Origin: Planctomycetota bacterium | GTDB taxonomy: Bacteria > Planctomycetota > Planctomycetia > Planctomycetales > Planctomycetaceae | Direction: 5' to 3' | NCBI GenBank assembly: GCA_018242525.1 | Contig: JAFEBS010000008.1 | Coordinates: forward strand, 1-64,000 | DNA: 64,000 nucleotides | Shown here: one piece after another, positions 26,601-35,514 of the stretch | Layout of the letters: the number at the start of each line of letters is the position of its first letter | Numbering within the stretch: position 1 is the stretch's first letter | Made by a program: the position numbers and the translations under genes | Notes under the pieces: generated by a model | Seen by the model: the letters and a program-made list of their open reading frames with translations, nothing else | Database searches by the model: none | Told to the model about the DNA's origin: nothing

Positions 26601-27944
26601 AATGCCACGGATATTGCCGGCGCCCCGTATGCAAAGAAAATGGAGGTATTGGTACCGCGTTTTGAGGCCTCGCACGACTGGACGCTGGCGGATGCAGTCC
26701 GTCTGTTGAATGACATTGCTGCGATTACCTCAGCCCCGCTGTCGATGGCTTTGGATGAAGTCAATTCCATCACGCTTGTTCGCGGTGCTCCCCTGCCACC
26801 AGAACTGGCGAATGCCCCGTGGGGGCAGCCGCAGCAAAGTGGATTGCGTCTGGCACTGATGATGGAGCCAGTTGCGAAGGAATATCGACTGGGAACGCCG
26901 CTCAAATCACGTCTGCTGATCCACAACTCAGGTCAAAATGTCGTTGTGTTCCGAACGCGGATGTGGCATCAACCTGGGCTCACTGCGACGGATGCCAAAG
27001 ATGCTGACATTACTGTGAACTCCGTTTCCCATTTGACGCGAGGACGCTTCCTGCCGATTCGACTCTGGCCCGGTGAATTCATCGAGTTGCGTTCGCCTGG
27101 CATCGGTGTCGGTTCGATGAAGAACCCTGTCGATTGGGAGAACGCTGGAATCGGTTCCTGGATTGAGGCGGCAGTGGGGGATGAAGTCACGGTGACCGCG
27201 GGTCCGGTGCCGCTGCACGACTGGAACGAGACCGCGGATCCCGAGTCTCGTTGGTGGGCGGAACTCATTAAGGCACGGCTCGAACTCGAATTGCCGTTTC
27301 CCGCCGATGCGGAAGAACGAAAGCATCTGGTCTATCGAGCCGGGATGGATTGCTTTGGCACTCCCATTTCCAGCAGCGAAATTGAAGCGTTTGTCACGGA
27401 CACCGGCCCGGATGCTCTGGAATCACTGGCCCGGCGGTTTGCTCAACATCCACGAGCCATACCAGCCGCCGGTTCGCTGACTTCAGGGACAACAACGTTT
27501 CGCGTTCTTCCCCCGGATCCGGATGCCGCCAAAAAGCCGCGGACCGCGAGCAATCCAGGTCGCTACACGCTCAGCGGCAAAGCGGTTCTCGCAGTCACAC
27601 GCCGGCCCGATGGAGAGCGGATTGTCAACGAAGCGTCCATTCAGCTTTCTGCGCCCGAGACAGCCCGGCCTTATGCAATCAAACTCGCCGACGGATACAA
27701 CACCTGGGCCGCAGCCTGGGTGCGGGAGACAGGAATCCTTTGGGTTCGGCAGCAGGGAATCATTCGGCAGTATGATTTCACGGATCCTCAAGCGGTCAAG
27801 GAATTGAGACTGGACGAAGCACAACACCTCGACCAGATCCCACAGCCCGTTCTGGATGCACTCCGCTCGGCAACCATGGAACCAGGTGCATCTCCACAAC
27901 GAGGGGCACCGGCTGCAAGCAGCGCTCCTGCGAAGCCATCTTGA
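23631..27944 (+). CDS. BlaR1-type M56 sensor protease with long duplicated extension
   Basis: This protein has 1437 residues. The N-terminal M56 part (1-390) has four membrane helices (about 5-20, 28-40, 50-68, 151-172), zinc motif HELAH (257-261), ERERACDD (296-303) and a helix at about 362-384. BlaR1 partners pass an external signal by cleaving BlaI. The remaining thousand residues form an extracytoplasmic region with a long tandem duplication. Unit A (about 412-740) opens LYAEWRANSRVNGNIPGG; unit B (about 958-1271) opens LYRVWQQNARKNGSIPGG. Both carry a beta module ending VVFRT-x-x-WHQ and a late segment resembling DUF1549 of PSD1 proteins (698-743 strong, 1228-1270 weak). No penicillin-binding sensor domain is seen, so the ligand is unknown. 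Confidence 0.88.
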   Translation: MLRTTLFLAVLLSASGLLMADASLKGSALLLLAVITTVILRRDSAATRHLIWMLAIVAMLVLPFLSATLPQWRVLPDWASLASRNPATTATGPVVSVPVVNGIETNSTPISIDAGTTPVMDDQHVNAVVKQPAAATPQFHPPSTAASSAWIPVVSIIWGLGCCGLVLRLLAARMLLWNSERHSTVIALTAQAAGVADRLAVAVEAACLHLGIRHSITLLVHADKSIPVVWGLWRHRLLLPAAARDWSDEQLRSVLLHELAHIKRRDVAVQLMSQVACALHWFNPLVWFADWRISVERERACDDLVLASGVRPSIYAGHLLQVVTDLSPARWTQSCGLAMARRSSIESRLVAVLSGNLNRRGVSVALAVLAGLVGIGIAVPIAMLRAADSKPKEAIGPAASAVKPKQIDDQKLYAEWRANSRVNGNIPGGRLVPLARVLANFVEMHPKHDKAAALATLLKRINPSRDWKPADAATLLDDLTAIDPEWRHWMEFEVRESPSGPIRVRKSPPAGSPIKVRKPLPAELANVAWGPPVKNGLRAGWRRDPSKNQYPLGTALKASVVIQNTGTQTIVFRTPEWHQGGNPSAHDANGDDITVTAGETMTLIQPVTLRLAPGESADLEGHGIAIGTLSPDDPAWEKLRIGAEIEANAGDQVVFQPADVVASEEQWTPDRRTVAEMWQAIVRVRIDLDRPLPSGAADREALVRRVILDLIGVPATPEEIKTFVADNSPDPLAALGQRLIPRVTPFDGKLPAGELKFRVTEAEPNTAKRQGNAGGADNQKAPPKDHPIKLDPGSAAGLKWGEAVNGLRAAVAFRYSSPQPKAGELPELYIAVQNISKGAIRLNDSLAETQPRMLYIKIDGRTVAGIGAKEPRLGDVTLLSNEVALVLMYAAEPMVDGHSIGSVMARDVLNDPHQTLVAHLQIEQAPAGAWTGKLVTSETSGSIAVGQPQPNDKEAQSLYRVWQQNARKNGSIPGGFIGQLRETIKRFIQLNATDIAGAPYAKKMEVLVPRFEASHDWTLADAVRLLNDIAAITSAPLSMALDEVNSITLVRGAPLPPELANAPWGQPQQSGLRLALMMEPVAKEYRLGTPLKSRLLIHNSGQNVVVFRTRMWHQPGLTATDAKDADITVNSVSHLTRGRFLPIRLWPGEFIELRSPGIGVGSMKNPVDWENAGIGSWIEAAVGDEVTVTAGPVPLHDWNETADPESRWWAELIKARLELELPFPADAEERKHLVYRAGMDCFGTPISSSEIEAFVTDTGPDALESLARRFAQHPRAIPAAGSLTSGTTTFRVLPPDPDAAKKPRTASNPGRYTLSGKAVLAVTRRPDGERIVNEASIQLSAPETARPYAIKLADGYNTWAAAWVRETGILWVRQQGIIRQYDFTDPQAVKELRLDEAQHLDQIPQPVLDALRSATMEPGASPQRGAPAASSAPAKPS

Positions 27945-28272
27945 TTTTGACTTGCAATCTCGCATGTTCCATCAAGCCGCGGCGGGAAAAAATGGCGCTG
28001 ATTGAAATTTCGGATTTCCGACGTGCGGCTCATCAGGGACTCACCATCGAAATCGTAACTTCCAGATTGCCAACGGTTGCGACCGATACCTGAGTGTTAC
28101 GGGTTCGGTCACTCGCAAATCCTCTCATTGACATCAGTCCTGGCAACTGCTTAAATCGCCTGCAACGCATCAGCTGACATCGATGAGCTCGTGACAGCCG
28201 CTGCCTGCTGCCTGCTGCCCGCCGTCCGCTCGCTCCCCGCTCAGTCACAGCCGATCGGTCAGGAAGATTGCG
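27945..28272. other. Intergenic stretch between M56 and DUF1501 genes
   Basis: It has no gene. It contains a good promoter candidate (28128-28156) and a short CTGC-rich run (CTGCCTGCTGCCTGCTGCC near 28201-28219). A purine-rich site AGGAAG lies 10 bp before the ATG at 28273. Confidence 0.6.
28128..28156 (+). promoter_or_regulatory. Sigma-70-like promoter candidate
   Basis: TTGACA (28128-28133), 17-bp spacer, TTAAAT (28151-28156). It lies 116 bp before the DUF1501 start. The -35 box is a perfect consensus; the -10 box matches 4 of 6. Confidence 0.4.
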
Positions 28273-29613
28273 ATGATGAATCAAGCTTCTCGACGACGGT
28301 TTCTGACCGCATCAGGATTTGGTGGGATCGGCTTGTTCTGGCAGCAGACAATCGGACGCATTGCGGCCGGAGCCGATTCGAACGGCACCGCCAAGTCCGT
28401 CATCCTGATCTTCAACTGTGGTGCCCCCAGTCACATCGATCTGTGGGACCTGAAGCCGCAGGCGACGGACACAGTCCGCGGTCCCTACAAACCGATTTCC
28501 ACGTCGGCTGCGGGAATTCAGATATCGGAATTGATTCCTGGATTGGCCCGGCATGCCCACCGGTTTTCCATCGTTCGCAGCGTCCATCATGCACATGCCA
28601 GCCACAATGCCGGAATGTACTGGTCCATCGTCGGTCGGCCCTACCCGATGGACAGCACGCTGATTAACCCCAGTCGCAACGACATGCCCAGCTTCGGCAC
28701 CCTGGCCGGTTGGCTGGCACAGCGGGACGGATACAGTGGCTCACTGCCGCCATACGTGATTACACCCGCTCCACACTGTGACAGCACTGTTTATCTCACC
28801 CCGGGTCAGTACGGTGGCAGCCTGGGACCGGCCTTCGATCCCCTGGTCCTGAATGCAGATCCGAATTCACCGAGTTTCTCCGTTCCCAATCTAGGGCCCG
28901 TCGAGGGGATTTCCACACAGCGGCAGGAACAGCGCCAGTCCCTGCTGGGGCAATTGGGGAATCGCGTGATCCCAGTCTCAGCGGCCGGAACCGACGATTT
29001 CGAGATCAATCGATCCAAAGCTTTGTCACTGATGGGATCGACCGCCGCACGTGAGGCCTTTGACTTGTCTCAGGAATCCCCCTCCCTTCGCGACCGTTAT
29101 GGTCGACACACCTGGGGTCAGTCTCATCTGCTGGCTCGTCGGCTGGTCGAAGCGGGTGTCAGGTTCGTCACGACAGTGAACGGACAAAGCATTATCTGGG
29201 ATACTCACCAGGACAATTTTGGACGACTGGAAAAGACCCTGGTTCCACCAATGGAGCGCGCGTTTTCGACATTGCTGGATGATCTTGTCGAGCGGGGACT
29301 GCTGGACTCCACGCTGGTCATCTGGATGGGTGATTTCGGCCGCACCCCGAAAATCAATGCTAATGCCGGCCGGGATCACTGGCCACAGTGTTACTCGATG
29401 GTTCTGGCCGGAGGTGGGATTCAGGGCGGGCAGGTCGTCGGTGAATCAGACAGTACGGGGGCCATTCCGAAATCGCGGCCGGTGAGTCCGGCCGACATTC
29501 ACGCCACCGTTTTCAGCGCACTGGGGTATGATCCTCGCGGGATTTCATATCATCTGGCAGATGGCCGACCCTTCCAGCTTTCAGACGGCGAAGTGATTCG
29601 CGAACTGCTGTAG
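28273..29613 (+). CDS. DUF1501 protein, Tat-exported
   Basis: This 446-residue DUF1501 protein carries a twin-arginine signal (SRRRFLTASGFGGIG, 6-20). Family blocks are IFNCGAPSHIDLWDLKP, IVRSVHHAHASHNAGMYW, HLLARRLVEAGVRFVTT, WDTHQDNF, LVIWMGDFGRTPKIN, GRDHWPQCYSMVLAGGGIQGG and DIHATVFSALGYDP. It is shorter than the other two copies here. No PSD1 gene is adjacent. It is followed after 154 bp by the TlpA lipoprotein gene on the same strand. The catalytic role is not established for the family. Confidence 0.92.
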   Translation: MMNQASRRRFLTASGFGGIGLFWQQTIGRIAAGADSNGTAKSVILIFNCGAPSHIDLWDLKPQATDTVRGPYKPISTSAAGIQISELIPGLARHAHRFSIVRSVHHAHASHNAGMYWSIVGRPYPMDSTLINPSRNDMPSFGTLAGWLAQRDGYSGSLPPYVITPAPHCDSTVYLTPGQYGGSLGPAFDPLVLNADPNSPSFSVPNLGPVEGISTQRQEQRQSLLGQLGNRVIPVSAAGTDDFEINRSKALSLMGSTAAREAFDLSQESPSLRDRYGRHTWGQSHLLARRLVEAGVRFVTTVNGQSIIWDTHQDNFGRLEKTLVPPMERAFSTLLDDLVERGLLDSTLVIWMGDFGRTPKINANAGRDHWPQCYSMVLAGGGIQGGQVVGESDSTGAIPKSRPVSPADIHATVFSALGYDPRGISYHLADGRPFQLSDGEVIRELL

Positions 29614-29767
29614 GCACGCAGTCTGGGCCAAGGGACGTTGTTGGAACCGGCCGCTCATGAGGTGGCCTATAGCCGTGCCGCCGCTGATTCCATACACTTG
29701 CTGATTCAAACGGACATGCGGATCAATGAACGCAATCCGGTAGATCCGATACCTCAAAGGAGAGCCC

Positions 29768-30841
29768 ATGCGCATCGCGGTGTTCGGTAGCATTCTGTTG
29801 TTGTCTGCGGTCGTCGGATGCGGCAAGGCCAACAATCAGGTCCCGCCGTCGAATCAAGCTGCCACGGGGACTCAGGCTGGGCAGGCAAGTGCGACGATGG
29901 AGGATTCGGCAGAGAGTTATGCCGATGAATTCGATCCTGCCAGGCGAGAACAGGAACTGCTGACAAAGCTGGAGCAGTCCCCCAAAGATACGACGGTGCT
30001 GCTGGCATTGGCGAATCTGACCCAGACCCTGGCCAGAACGACTGATGATGAATACGCCGCGTTCAAGAAATCGGCCGGGTATGTACATCAAGCAATGGAG
30101 GCCAACCCTGAGATTGCCAAGACGGACGAGTTCCTTCAGATCGCGGGCGAAGCCTTCTATAACGAAGCCTGCGCCTTCTCCCGTGAGAACCAGATTGAAC
30201 AGAGTTTGAAATCGCTGACGCTGGCGGTTGACCATGGCTGGACGAACCTGAGTCACTTGAGCAATGACCCTGATCTGGAGCATGTCCGGCAAAGCCCGCT
30301 CTACGCAGCATTCGACGAAGCATTGCAGGACAAGCGACGGGCACACGTTGAGGCCACGGTCGAGGCCCTGTTCGCTCAGACTTACGACTTCGCAGTCGAT
30401 TTCGACTTGAAAGACTGTGACGGTCAACCGGTGAAGATGAAGGACTTCGCCGGCAAGGTCCTGCTGGTCAACGTCTGGGGAACCTGGTGTCCCCCGTGTC
30501 GGCGCGAATTGCCCGACCTGGCGGCCGCCGCCGAGAAGTACAAATCGCAGGGATTTGAAATCGTCGGACTCAACACCGAATCGGAGACGGGTGACGAGGC
30601 CAACGAATTGATTCGGAAACGCAAAAAGGAATTCGGGATCAATTACCCCTGCGCTCTCGTCAGCGAAGAGACTCTGTCGCAGATCCCGAATCTGAACGGT
30701 GTCCCGACGTCGATCTTCTTCAACCGAGAGGGCAAGATCCTTGCCCGGGTCGTCGGCATGATCGACAAAATGACGCTGGAAATGATCATCGAACGGCTGC
30801 TTAAGGAATCTCCCGCCGCCACGGACGGTGCCAAGAACTGA
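29768..30841 (+). CDS. TlpA-like thioredoxin lipoprotein with TPR-like middle
   Basis: The 357-residue protein starts with a lipoprotein signal; lipobox LSAVVGC puts the lipidated Cys at 18. A helical TPR-like region (about 55-200) ends with NDPDLEHVRQSPLYAAFDEAL. It precedes a TlpA/ResA-type thioredoxin domain (about 205-345) with redox motif WGTWCPPCRRE (C241, C244) and the cis-Pro region GVPTSIFFN. Such domains reduce disulfides of exported proteins, including apocytochromes. Being lipid-anchored, it would act at the membrane surface. This suits a cell with many exported c-type cytochromes, but no maturation genes are adjacent. Confidence 0.92.
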   Translation: MRIAVFGSILLLSAVVGCGKANNQVPPSNQAATGTQAGQASATMEDSAESYADEFDPARREQELLTKLEQSPKDTTVLLALANLTQTLARTTDDEYAAFKKSAGYVHQAMEANPEIAKTDEFLQIAGEAFYNEACAFSRENQIEQSLKSLTLAVDHGWTNLSHLSNDPDLEHVRQSPLYAAFDEALQDKRRAHVEATVEALFAQTYDFAVDFDLKDCDGQPVKMKDFAGKVLLVNVWGTWCPPCRRELPDLAAAAEKYKSQGFEIVGLNTESETGDEANELIRKRKKEFGINYPCALVSEETLSQIPNLNGVPTSIFFNREGKILARVVGMIDKMTLEMIIERLLKESPAATDGAKN

Positions 30842-30850
30842 CATCACCGC

Positions 30851-30878
30851 GGCACCTGATTCCCAATTTGAAAAGGCG
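30851..30878. repeat. Dispersed repeat, partial copy B
   Basis: GGCACCTGATTCCCAATTTG followed by AAAAGGCG matches the right arm of the element at 61161-61265 with one or two changes. Only this arm is present, between tlpA and the FtsX gene. Confidence 0.65.
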
Positions 30879-30975
30879 TCGGACCTGCCAATCCACGTAC
30901 GGTACCTGACAAGTTGGGAATGCGGATGGTATGCTGGCGGTGTCTCGGATACGTTGCCGCGCGAGTGTTTGTTTC

Positions 30976-32274
30976 ATGTTTCGATTTGCCGCTCAGAATC
31001 TGCTCAGCCGGCCCGTTCGGTCTCTATTGGCACTGCTGGGGTTGACGGTCGCCATCATGGGGATGGTGGGGCTGTTCTCGATCGCCGTGGGGATCGACGA
31101 TACTTTGAATCGGTCCTTCAACCGCATTCCGGGCCTGGCGGCCATGCAACCAGGGGCGCCCATCCCGCTCTTTTCGCGCATCCCCACTTCCTGGGCGGCA
31201 GAGATCGCCACCGTGAAGGGGGTTCGAATTGTCCGGCCCGAAGTCTGGGCGCGCGCCCAACTGGTTGATGGCAAGCCGACCTTCAGCCCTCCTCGACTGC
31301 TATTTGGAACCGACATCGAACCGACACTGGCACTCAAGAAGGCCGTCTATCGCGACGACATCGTCGCCGGCCGGTTTCTGGAAATGCAGGACATCGGCAA
31401 GATGAGTTGCGTGATCAGCCAGTCGATCGCCGACGCCTTTCATAAGAAAGTCGGCGATGGTCTGCGGGTCGATACGTACGACCTGACCATCGTGGGAATT
31501 TACAAGTGCGATTCCCTGCTGCTGGACGTGGCGATTGTCATGGACAGTGCCGCCGTTCGCCAAATCGCGAAGATCGAAGACAAGTACATCACGTCGGTCT
31601 ACTTCGAGCAGGATGGAACGGTCCCCGATGCGGAGTTGATTGAATCCATTCAGGCGAAGTTTCGCGGTCGAAACGTGGGCGCTTCCAGCGGAATGAACTT
31701 GCTCTCCAGCGGCGATCCCGTCAACAGTCTGGTCAATGCCGCCGCAACCATGTTTCAGGCCCAGTCAACGCCACCGGCACAGAAGTCCGAGTCTGAATCC
31801 GATACGCCGCCGCCGCCCGAGGACGCGCTCGACATCCGCTCGGCCAACGACTGGGGAAAGAAGATCCAGGAATTGAGCAGCGACCTGGATATCTTCCTGT
31901 ACCTGATGACCGGAATCGGCGTGGTGATCGCCCTGCTGAGCATCCTGAACACCATGCTGATGAGTGTTGCCGAACGGATGATTGAGTTTGGCGTTCTGAA
32001 AGCCAACGGCTGGTCGGCGTGGGACATCCTGCGGCTGATCACCTGGGAAAGTGCCCTGTTGGGAATACTGGGAGGTGCCTCGGGGTGTGGACTGGGCTGG
32101 ATTGCCGTGCAGATCGGCAACTGGAGCCTGCCCGACAAATTGCACCTGTATGCCAGCCCCGCGCTGCTGTTGTTCAGCCTGGGATTCAGCACCGTCCTCG
32201 GCATGCTCGGAGGGCTCTATCCGGCATGGTGGGCCGTGAGAATGTCGCCGATGGATGCCATTCGCAGGGGATAG
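30976..32274 (+). CDS. FtsX/MacB-type ABC transporter permease
   Basis: This 432-residue permease has one N-terminal helix (about 14-38), a large MacB-type periplasmic domain and three C-terminal helices (about 300-325, 350-375, 395-418). The last includes TGIGVVIALLSILNTMLMSVAERMIEFGVLKANGWS and ends VRMSPMDAIRRG, typical of FtsX-like permeases. These export lipoproteins or peptides or transmit conformational signals. No ATP-binding subunit is adjacent, so the partner is encoded elsewhere. The start ATG 30976 was chosen over an in-frame upstream codon because it begins directly with the amphipathic pre-helix FRFAAQNLL. Confidence 0.88.
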   Translation: MFRFAAQNLLSRPVRSLLALLGLTVAIMGMVGLFSIAVGIDDTLNRSFNRIPGLAAMQPGAPIPLFSRIPTSWAAEIATVKGVRIVRPEVWARAQLVDGKPTFSPPRLLFGTDIEPTLALKKAVYRDDIVAGRFLEMQDIGKMSCVISQSIADAFHKKVGDGLRVDTYDLTIVGIYKCDSLLLDVAIVMDSAAVRQIAKIEDKYITSVYFEQDGTVPDAELIESIQAKFRGRNVGASSGMNLLSSGDPVNSLVNAAATMFQAQSTPPAQKSESESDTPPPPEDALDIRSANDWGKKIQELSSDLDIFLYLMTGIGVVIALLSILNTMLMSVAERMIEFGVLKANGWSAWDILRLITWESALLGILGGASGCGLGWIAVQIGNWSLPDKLHLYASPALLLFSLGFSTVLGMLGGLYPAWWAVRMSPMDAIRRG

Positions 32275-32293
32275 CCCGGGACTCCGTCCAAGG

Positions 32294-34801
32294 CTACTGA
32301 ACAACTCGGTCGGCCTTGGCCGTTCGATTCAGCGGCCAGCGCCAGGCCTTGGCTTGCTGGTCGCGCAGGGACTGGTCGATCTTCAGCTTCAGTCGCTGGC
32401 ATTCCAGATCTCCCTTGTTTTGCAGCAACGCGGCGTTGATCTGCTGCTTCGCCTTGAGCAGGTTCCCCTGTTCGTAGTACTCACAGGCGCGGTCATAATG
32501 AGCCCGCGTCAGGCTGGTGCGATTGACCACGCTCAGGTTGTCACGGAAGTGGGCGGCACGCTCTTCGGTTTCAAACTGCAAACGTTCCCCTTCGATCGCC
32601 GCCTCGGGTTCTGTGACGATGCGCGGAGTGATCAGTACGATCAGTTCATTCCGCTGCGTCGAAGCCGTCTTGTTCCGGAACGCCGCCCCCACCAGCGGGA
32701 GTGATCCCAGGACCGGAACCCGATCGATCGATTCGGTCACTTCTTCCGAGATCAAGCCCCCCAGTACGACGGTCGTGCCATCTCGCACCATGACGTTCGT
32801 GGTGACTTCGGTTGTTTCCGAGTTCGGCAAGCCGGTTGTTTGATTGATGGTGGCCTTGCTGCGTTCGGGGTGAACTTCGAGCCGGACCAGCCCATCGGGC
32901 GAGATGAATGGTCGGAAGATCAGCTTGGTCCCGGCATCCAGGAACTGGACGTTTTCGACCGTCTGGGTTCCGTTGAAGGCGAGCGTCTTGTAGCTGAGCC
33001 GTTCGCCGATGATCATTTCCGCTTTCTGCTTGTTCAGCACTCGCAGTTGCGGAGCGGCGACCAGCGTGGTGTCGGCGATCGTTTCCAGGGCTTTGATAAA
33101 TCCGGTCACATCTCCCTGAATGAACCCGTATTTCAAACCCGCCGTGTTGGCAATGAAGTCGCCGGCGGCCGGGACCAGGCTGCCCGCCGAGGGGAACCCG
33201 ACCGCCCCGTTCAGCGTCGAACCGTTGCCGGACAGCACTTGATTGTTCTTGGCTCCGTTCAGCATGGCGAAGTTCACTCCGAACGCCATTGAGTCTGACA
33301 GTGCCACGCTGAGGATCTTGGCTTCAATCATGACCTGCAGCGGCGGTACATCAATTTCAATGATCACCTTGTCCACTTCAGCAATGACCTCGGGGTAGTC
33401 CTGAACCAGCAGCGTGTCGCGCTGCGACAGCCCGTCGCCACCGGAATTTGTCTGCGAAGGAGCGATACCGATGAGTGCTGGTGACGTGACGGCATGACGG
33501 CCCACGCCTTTCGTCAGAACCGGATCAATCAACTTCTGTACTTCATTTCCGTTAATGTAGTGCAGTTGATAGACCTTGGTGATCAGCTTGCGATTCGCGA
33601 GTTTTATGGCCGCGTCTTCCGCAGCCGTTCGAACATACACGATGTCGCCATCGCGTTCGTGGACGAAACCTTGTGACTTGAGGATTGCATCCAAGGCCCG
33701 ATCCACCGTGACATCCTGCAGGTTCAGCGAGATGCGTCCCTGGACTTCACGGCTCGCCAGCACGTTGAACCCGGCCAATTGTCCGAGCATTTCCAGGACT
33801 TCCGTCAAATTGGCCTTCTGCACCTGGATGGTAAACCGTTCGTCGTTGTCCCCCATCTCTCCCTGGATGATCTTGATCGACGGCTCGCTTCCAGTTCCCC
33901 CATTCGTGGCGTTCCCGGACGTGGCCGCGGGATCGAACTGTGGTGCCGGTGGATTGGGGACGTTTGCTCCCGAATAGCCTTGAGGCGCGGGGGGATTGAA
34001 TGGACGTGGTCCCTGCTGGAACTGTGGGCTGCCCCCCTGCGGGTACTTCTGGACTGGCATTTGTTGCTGCTGTTGTTGTAGTTGTTGTTCTTCGGCCTGG
34101 CTCAACTGGTTCATCGCCCGATCCAGATCCGTGATCTGGCGTTCGACCTGAGCCTGTGCCAACTGTTCCAGACGCCGTTGCATGCCAGCCAGGCGGGCTT
34201 CGAGACGGCTGTTGATGGAATCGACGGGAGCGTTCGTGTCATCCAAAGTGCGAAATTCGATCCTGGGCTTCGTGGTGACCCGAGGGGCAACCGGTTGAAC
34301 AGGTTCAACTTCCACGTCGTCGGGCATCGGGACCGGTTTTGCAACGCTGTCCGGAGCCTGCTCCAGTTCCAGGGTTTGTGGCGGAGTTGCTTGCGCGACT
34401 TGCACGGGAGTTCGCGCGGTACTTTGGGTCGGTCGGGGGCGCTGAACGGGAATGGTAACCGTGGATGATGGCGTCGTCGGAGACTCCGCTGGCAGACTGC
34501 TGGCGACTGATCCCGTCATCCCCTGGGATTGACTGACGGGTTTGACCGCCAAACGACTGGAATTGGCGGTGCCAGATTCATCGGGCTTCGACGGCTGTTC
34601 AACGTTCGTCCGGGTCTGTGGCTTCGATTTCTCGGCCACCTGAGCACTGTTGACTTCCCTGAACTTTGCCCAGCGGGGATTGGCCTTTGACTGCAATTGA
34701 CGCTGTCGCACCTGAGCGGCCACGAAGACCAGAAACGGCAGCGCAATCGCCAGTGCCAGTGAAACCAAGGCAACTCGGAAAAGGGGGGCATGTCGATTCA
34801 T
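32294..34801 (-). CDS. Type II/IV pilus secretin-like outer membrane protein (PilQ/GspD family)
   Basis: The protein has 835 residues. An N-terminal membrane helix (8-30) is followed by a long Pro/Gln-rich disordered region (about 35-310, with a polyglutamine run at 239-247). An STN/N0-like domain (about 325-395) contains VQGRISLNLQDVTVDRALDAILKSQGF. A secretin_N-like segment (about 405-485) and the secretin barrel (about 488-740) end VPVLGSLPLVGAAFRN and NELIVLITPRIV. A TPR-like tail (about 765-815) closes the protein. Secretins form gated outer membrane channels for pili or type II secretion. The PilP-like gene lies 50 bp upstream on the same strand. No pilM, pilN, pilO, ATPase or prepilin gene is in the window. 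Confidence 0.9.
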   Translation of the reverse strand: MNRHAPLFRVALVSLALAIALPFLVFVAAQVRQRQLQSKANPRWAKFREVNSAQVAEKSKPQTRTNVEQPSKPDESGTANSSRLAVKPVSQSQGMTGSVASSLPAESPTTPSSTVTIPVQRPRPTQSTARTPVQVAQATPPQTLELEQAPDSVAKPVPMPDDVEVEPVQPVAPRVTTKPRIEFRTLDDTNAPVDSINSRLEARLAGMQRRLEQLAQAQVERQITDLDRAMNQLSQAEEQQLQQQQQQMPVQKYPQGGSPQFQQGPRPFNPPAPQGYSGANVPNPPAPQFDPAATSGNATNGGTGSEPSIKIIQGEMGDNDERFTIQVQKANLTEVLEMLGQLAGFNVLASREVQGRISLNLQDVTVDRALDAILKSQGFVHERDGDIVYVRTAAEDAAIKLANRKLITKVYQLHYINGNEVQKLIDPVLTKGVGRHAVTSPALIGIAPSQTNSGGDGLSQRDTLLVQDYPEVIAEVDKVIIEIDVPPLQVMIEAKILSVALSDSMAFGVNFAMLNGAKNNQVLSGNGSTLNGAVGFPSAGSLVPAAGDFIANTAGLKYGFIQGDVTGFIKALETIADTTLVAAPQLRVLNKQKAEMIIGERLSYKTLAFNGTQTVENVQFLDAGTKLIFRPFISPDGLVRLEVHPERSKATINQTTGLPNSETTEVTTNVMVRDGTTVVLGGLISEEVTESIDRVPVLGSLPLVGAAFRNKTASTQRNELIVLITPRIVTEPEAAIEGERLQFETEERAAHFRDNLSVVNRTSLTRAHYDRACEYYEQGNLLKAKQQINAALLQNKGDLECQRLKLKIDQSLRDQQAKAWRWPLNRTAKADRVVQ

Positions 34802-34851
34802 GGGTCATCCGTGACCGCAAGGCTGCCGGTTGGGCAACCAGCGTGCAATAA

Positions 34852-35514
34852 CTACTGATTCGCAGGGGCTGCTGACATTGAGCCGTTTTCGACTCGTCGT
34901 TCCAAAACGTCACTCAACTGAGTCCGGGCGAGTGTCAGTTCCAGCATTTCCTCGCCGTCCTGCAGTTGGACTCGATTTGATTCGATTTTGCTCACGACAT
35001 ACGACCGACCATTGGCCTCGAACTTTCGGCCCAACTGATAAAGCTGGCCATTGATCAATGCGGCTCGGCGAGCACGACCAATGACGGTGCTGGTCAACTC
35101 CAACGTGACGGCGACATCCTCAGCGTTTTCGTCGACTTTCGGCGAGGGTTGTTCGACAATCATTTCCCGGGCCGTCGGGTGGTTCTCAGCCAGAAACGGA
35201 TCGCGGTTCATGCCTTGGACATCGGCTGACTGGAACATCGAGTCTTCGGCCAGCGCTCTGGACAGGTTCGCCCAGAACTTCTCCTGATCAGCCGCAGTCG
35301 GTGCGGTCGCCGAAGGAAGCTGGTTGGCGACGGGAGTCGTCAGTGCTGGATTTGCAATGTGAGCCGCGGCCGCGGCCTTTTTCGGACCGACTGCCCGGGC
35401 CACCATGGGAACCCAGAAACAGCAGCCGAACAGGAACAGGCCGGCCAACAAGCCCGCCTTCTGGCGATTGGCTTTCACTTCACGCTGCAGGCGCTGCCAC
35501 AGATCAAGCATCAT
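34852..35514 (-). CDS. PilP/GspC-like inner-membrane protein partner of the secretin
   Basis: This 220-residue protein has a single N-terminal helix (about 22-42), an Ala/Pro-rich spacer, and a beta-rich C-terminal domain (about 130-205). There ELTSTVIGRARRAALINGQLYQLG and ESNRVQLQDGEEMLELTLA resemble the HR/PilP fold that docks onto secretin N-domains. Position directly before the secretin gene supports the assignment; sequence alone is weak. It probably bridges the inner membrane and the secretin. Two ATG codons are adjacent at the start (35514 and 35511). The tandem repeat array begins about 200 bp upstream, so the usual pilMNO genes are missing. Confidence 0.68.
   Translation of the reverse strand: MMLDLWQRLQREVKANRQKAGLLAGLFLFGCCFWVPMVARAVGPKKAAAAAHIANPALTTPVANQLPSATAPTAADQEKFWANLSRALAEDSMFQSADVQGMNRDPFLAENHPTAREMIVEQPSPKVDENAEDVAVTLELTSTVIGRARRAALINGQLYQLGRKFEANGRSYVVSKIESNRVQLQDGEEMLELTLARTQLSDVLERRVENGSMSAAPANQ

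Noticed and set aside
23246-27944. Beta-lactam resistance operon
   Set aside because: The BlaI/M56 pair is present, but the penicillin-binding sensor domain and any beta-lactamase gene are absent.
29723-30847. 374-codon minus-strand open frame
   Set aside because: Antisense to the TlpA-like lipoprotein gene, which has a lipobox and CxxC motif.
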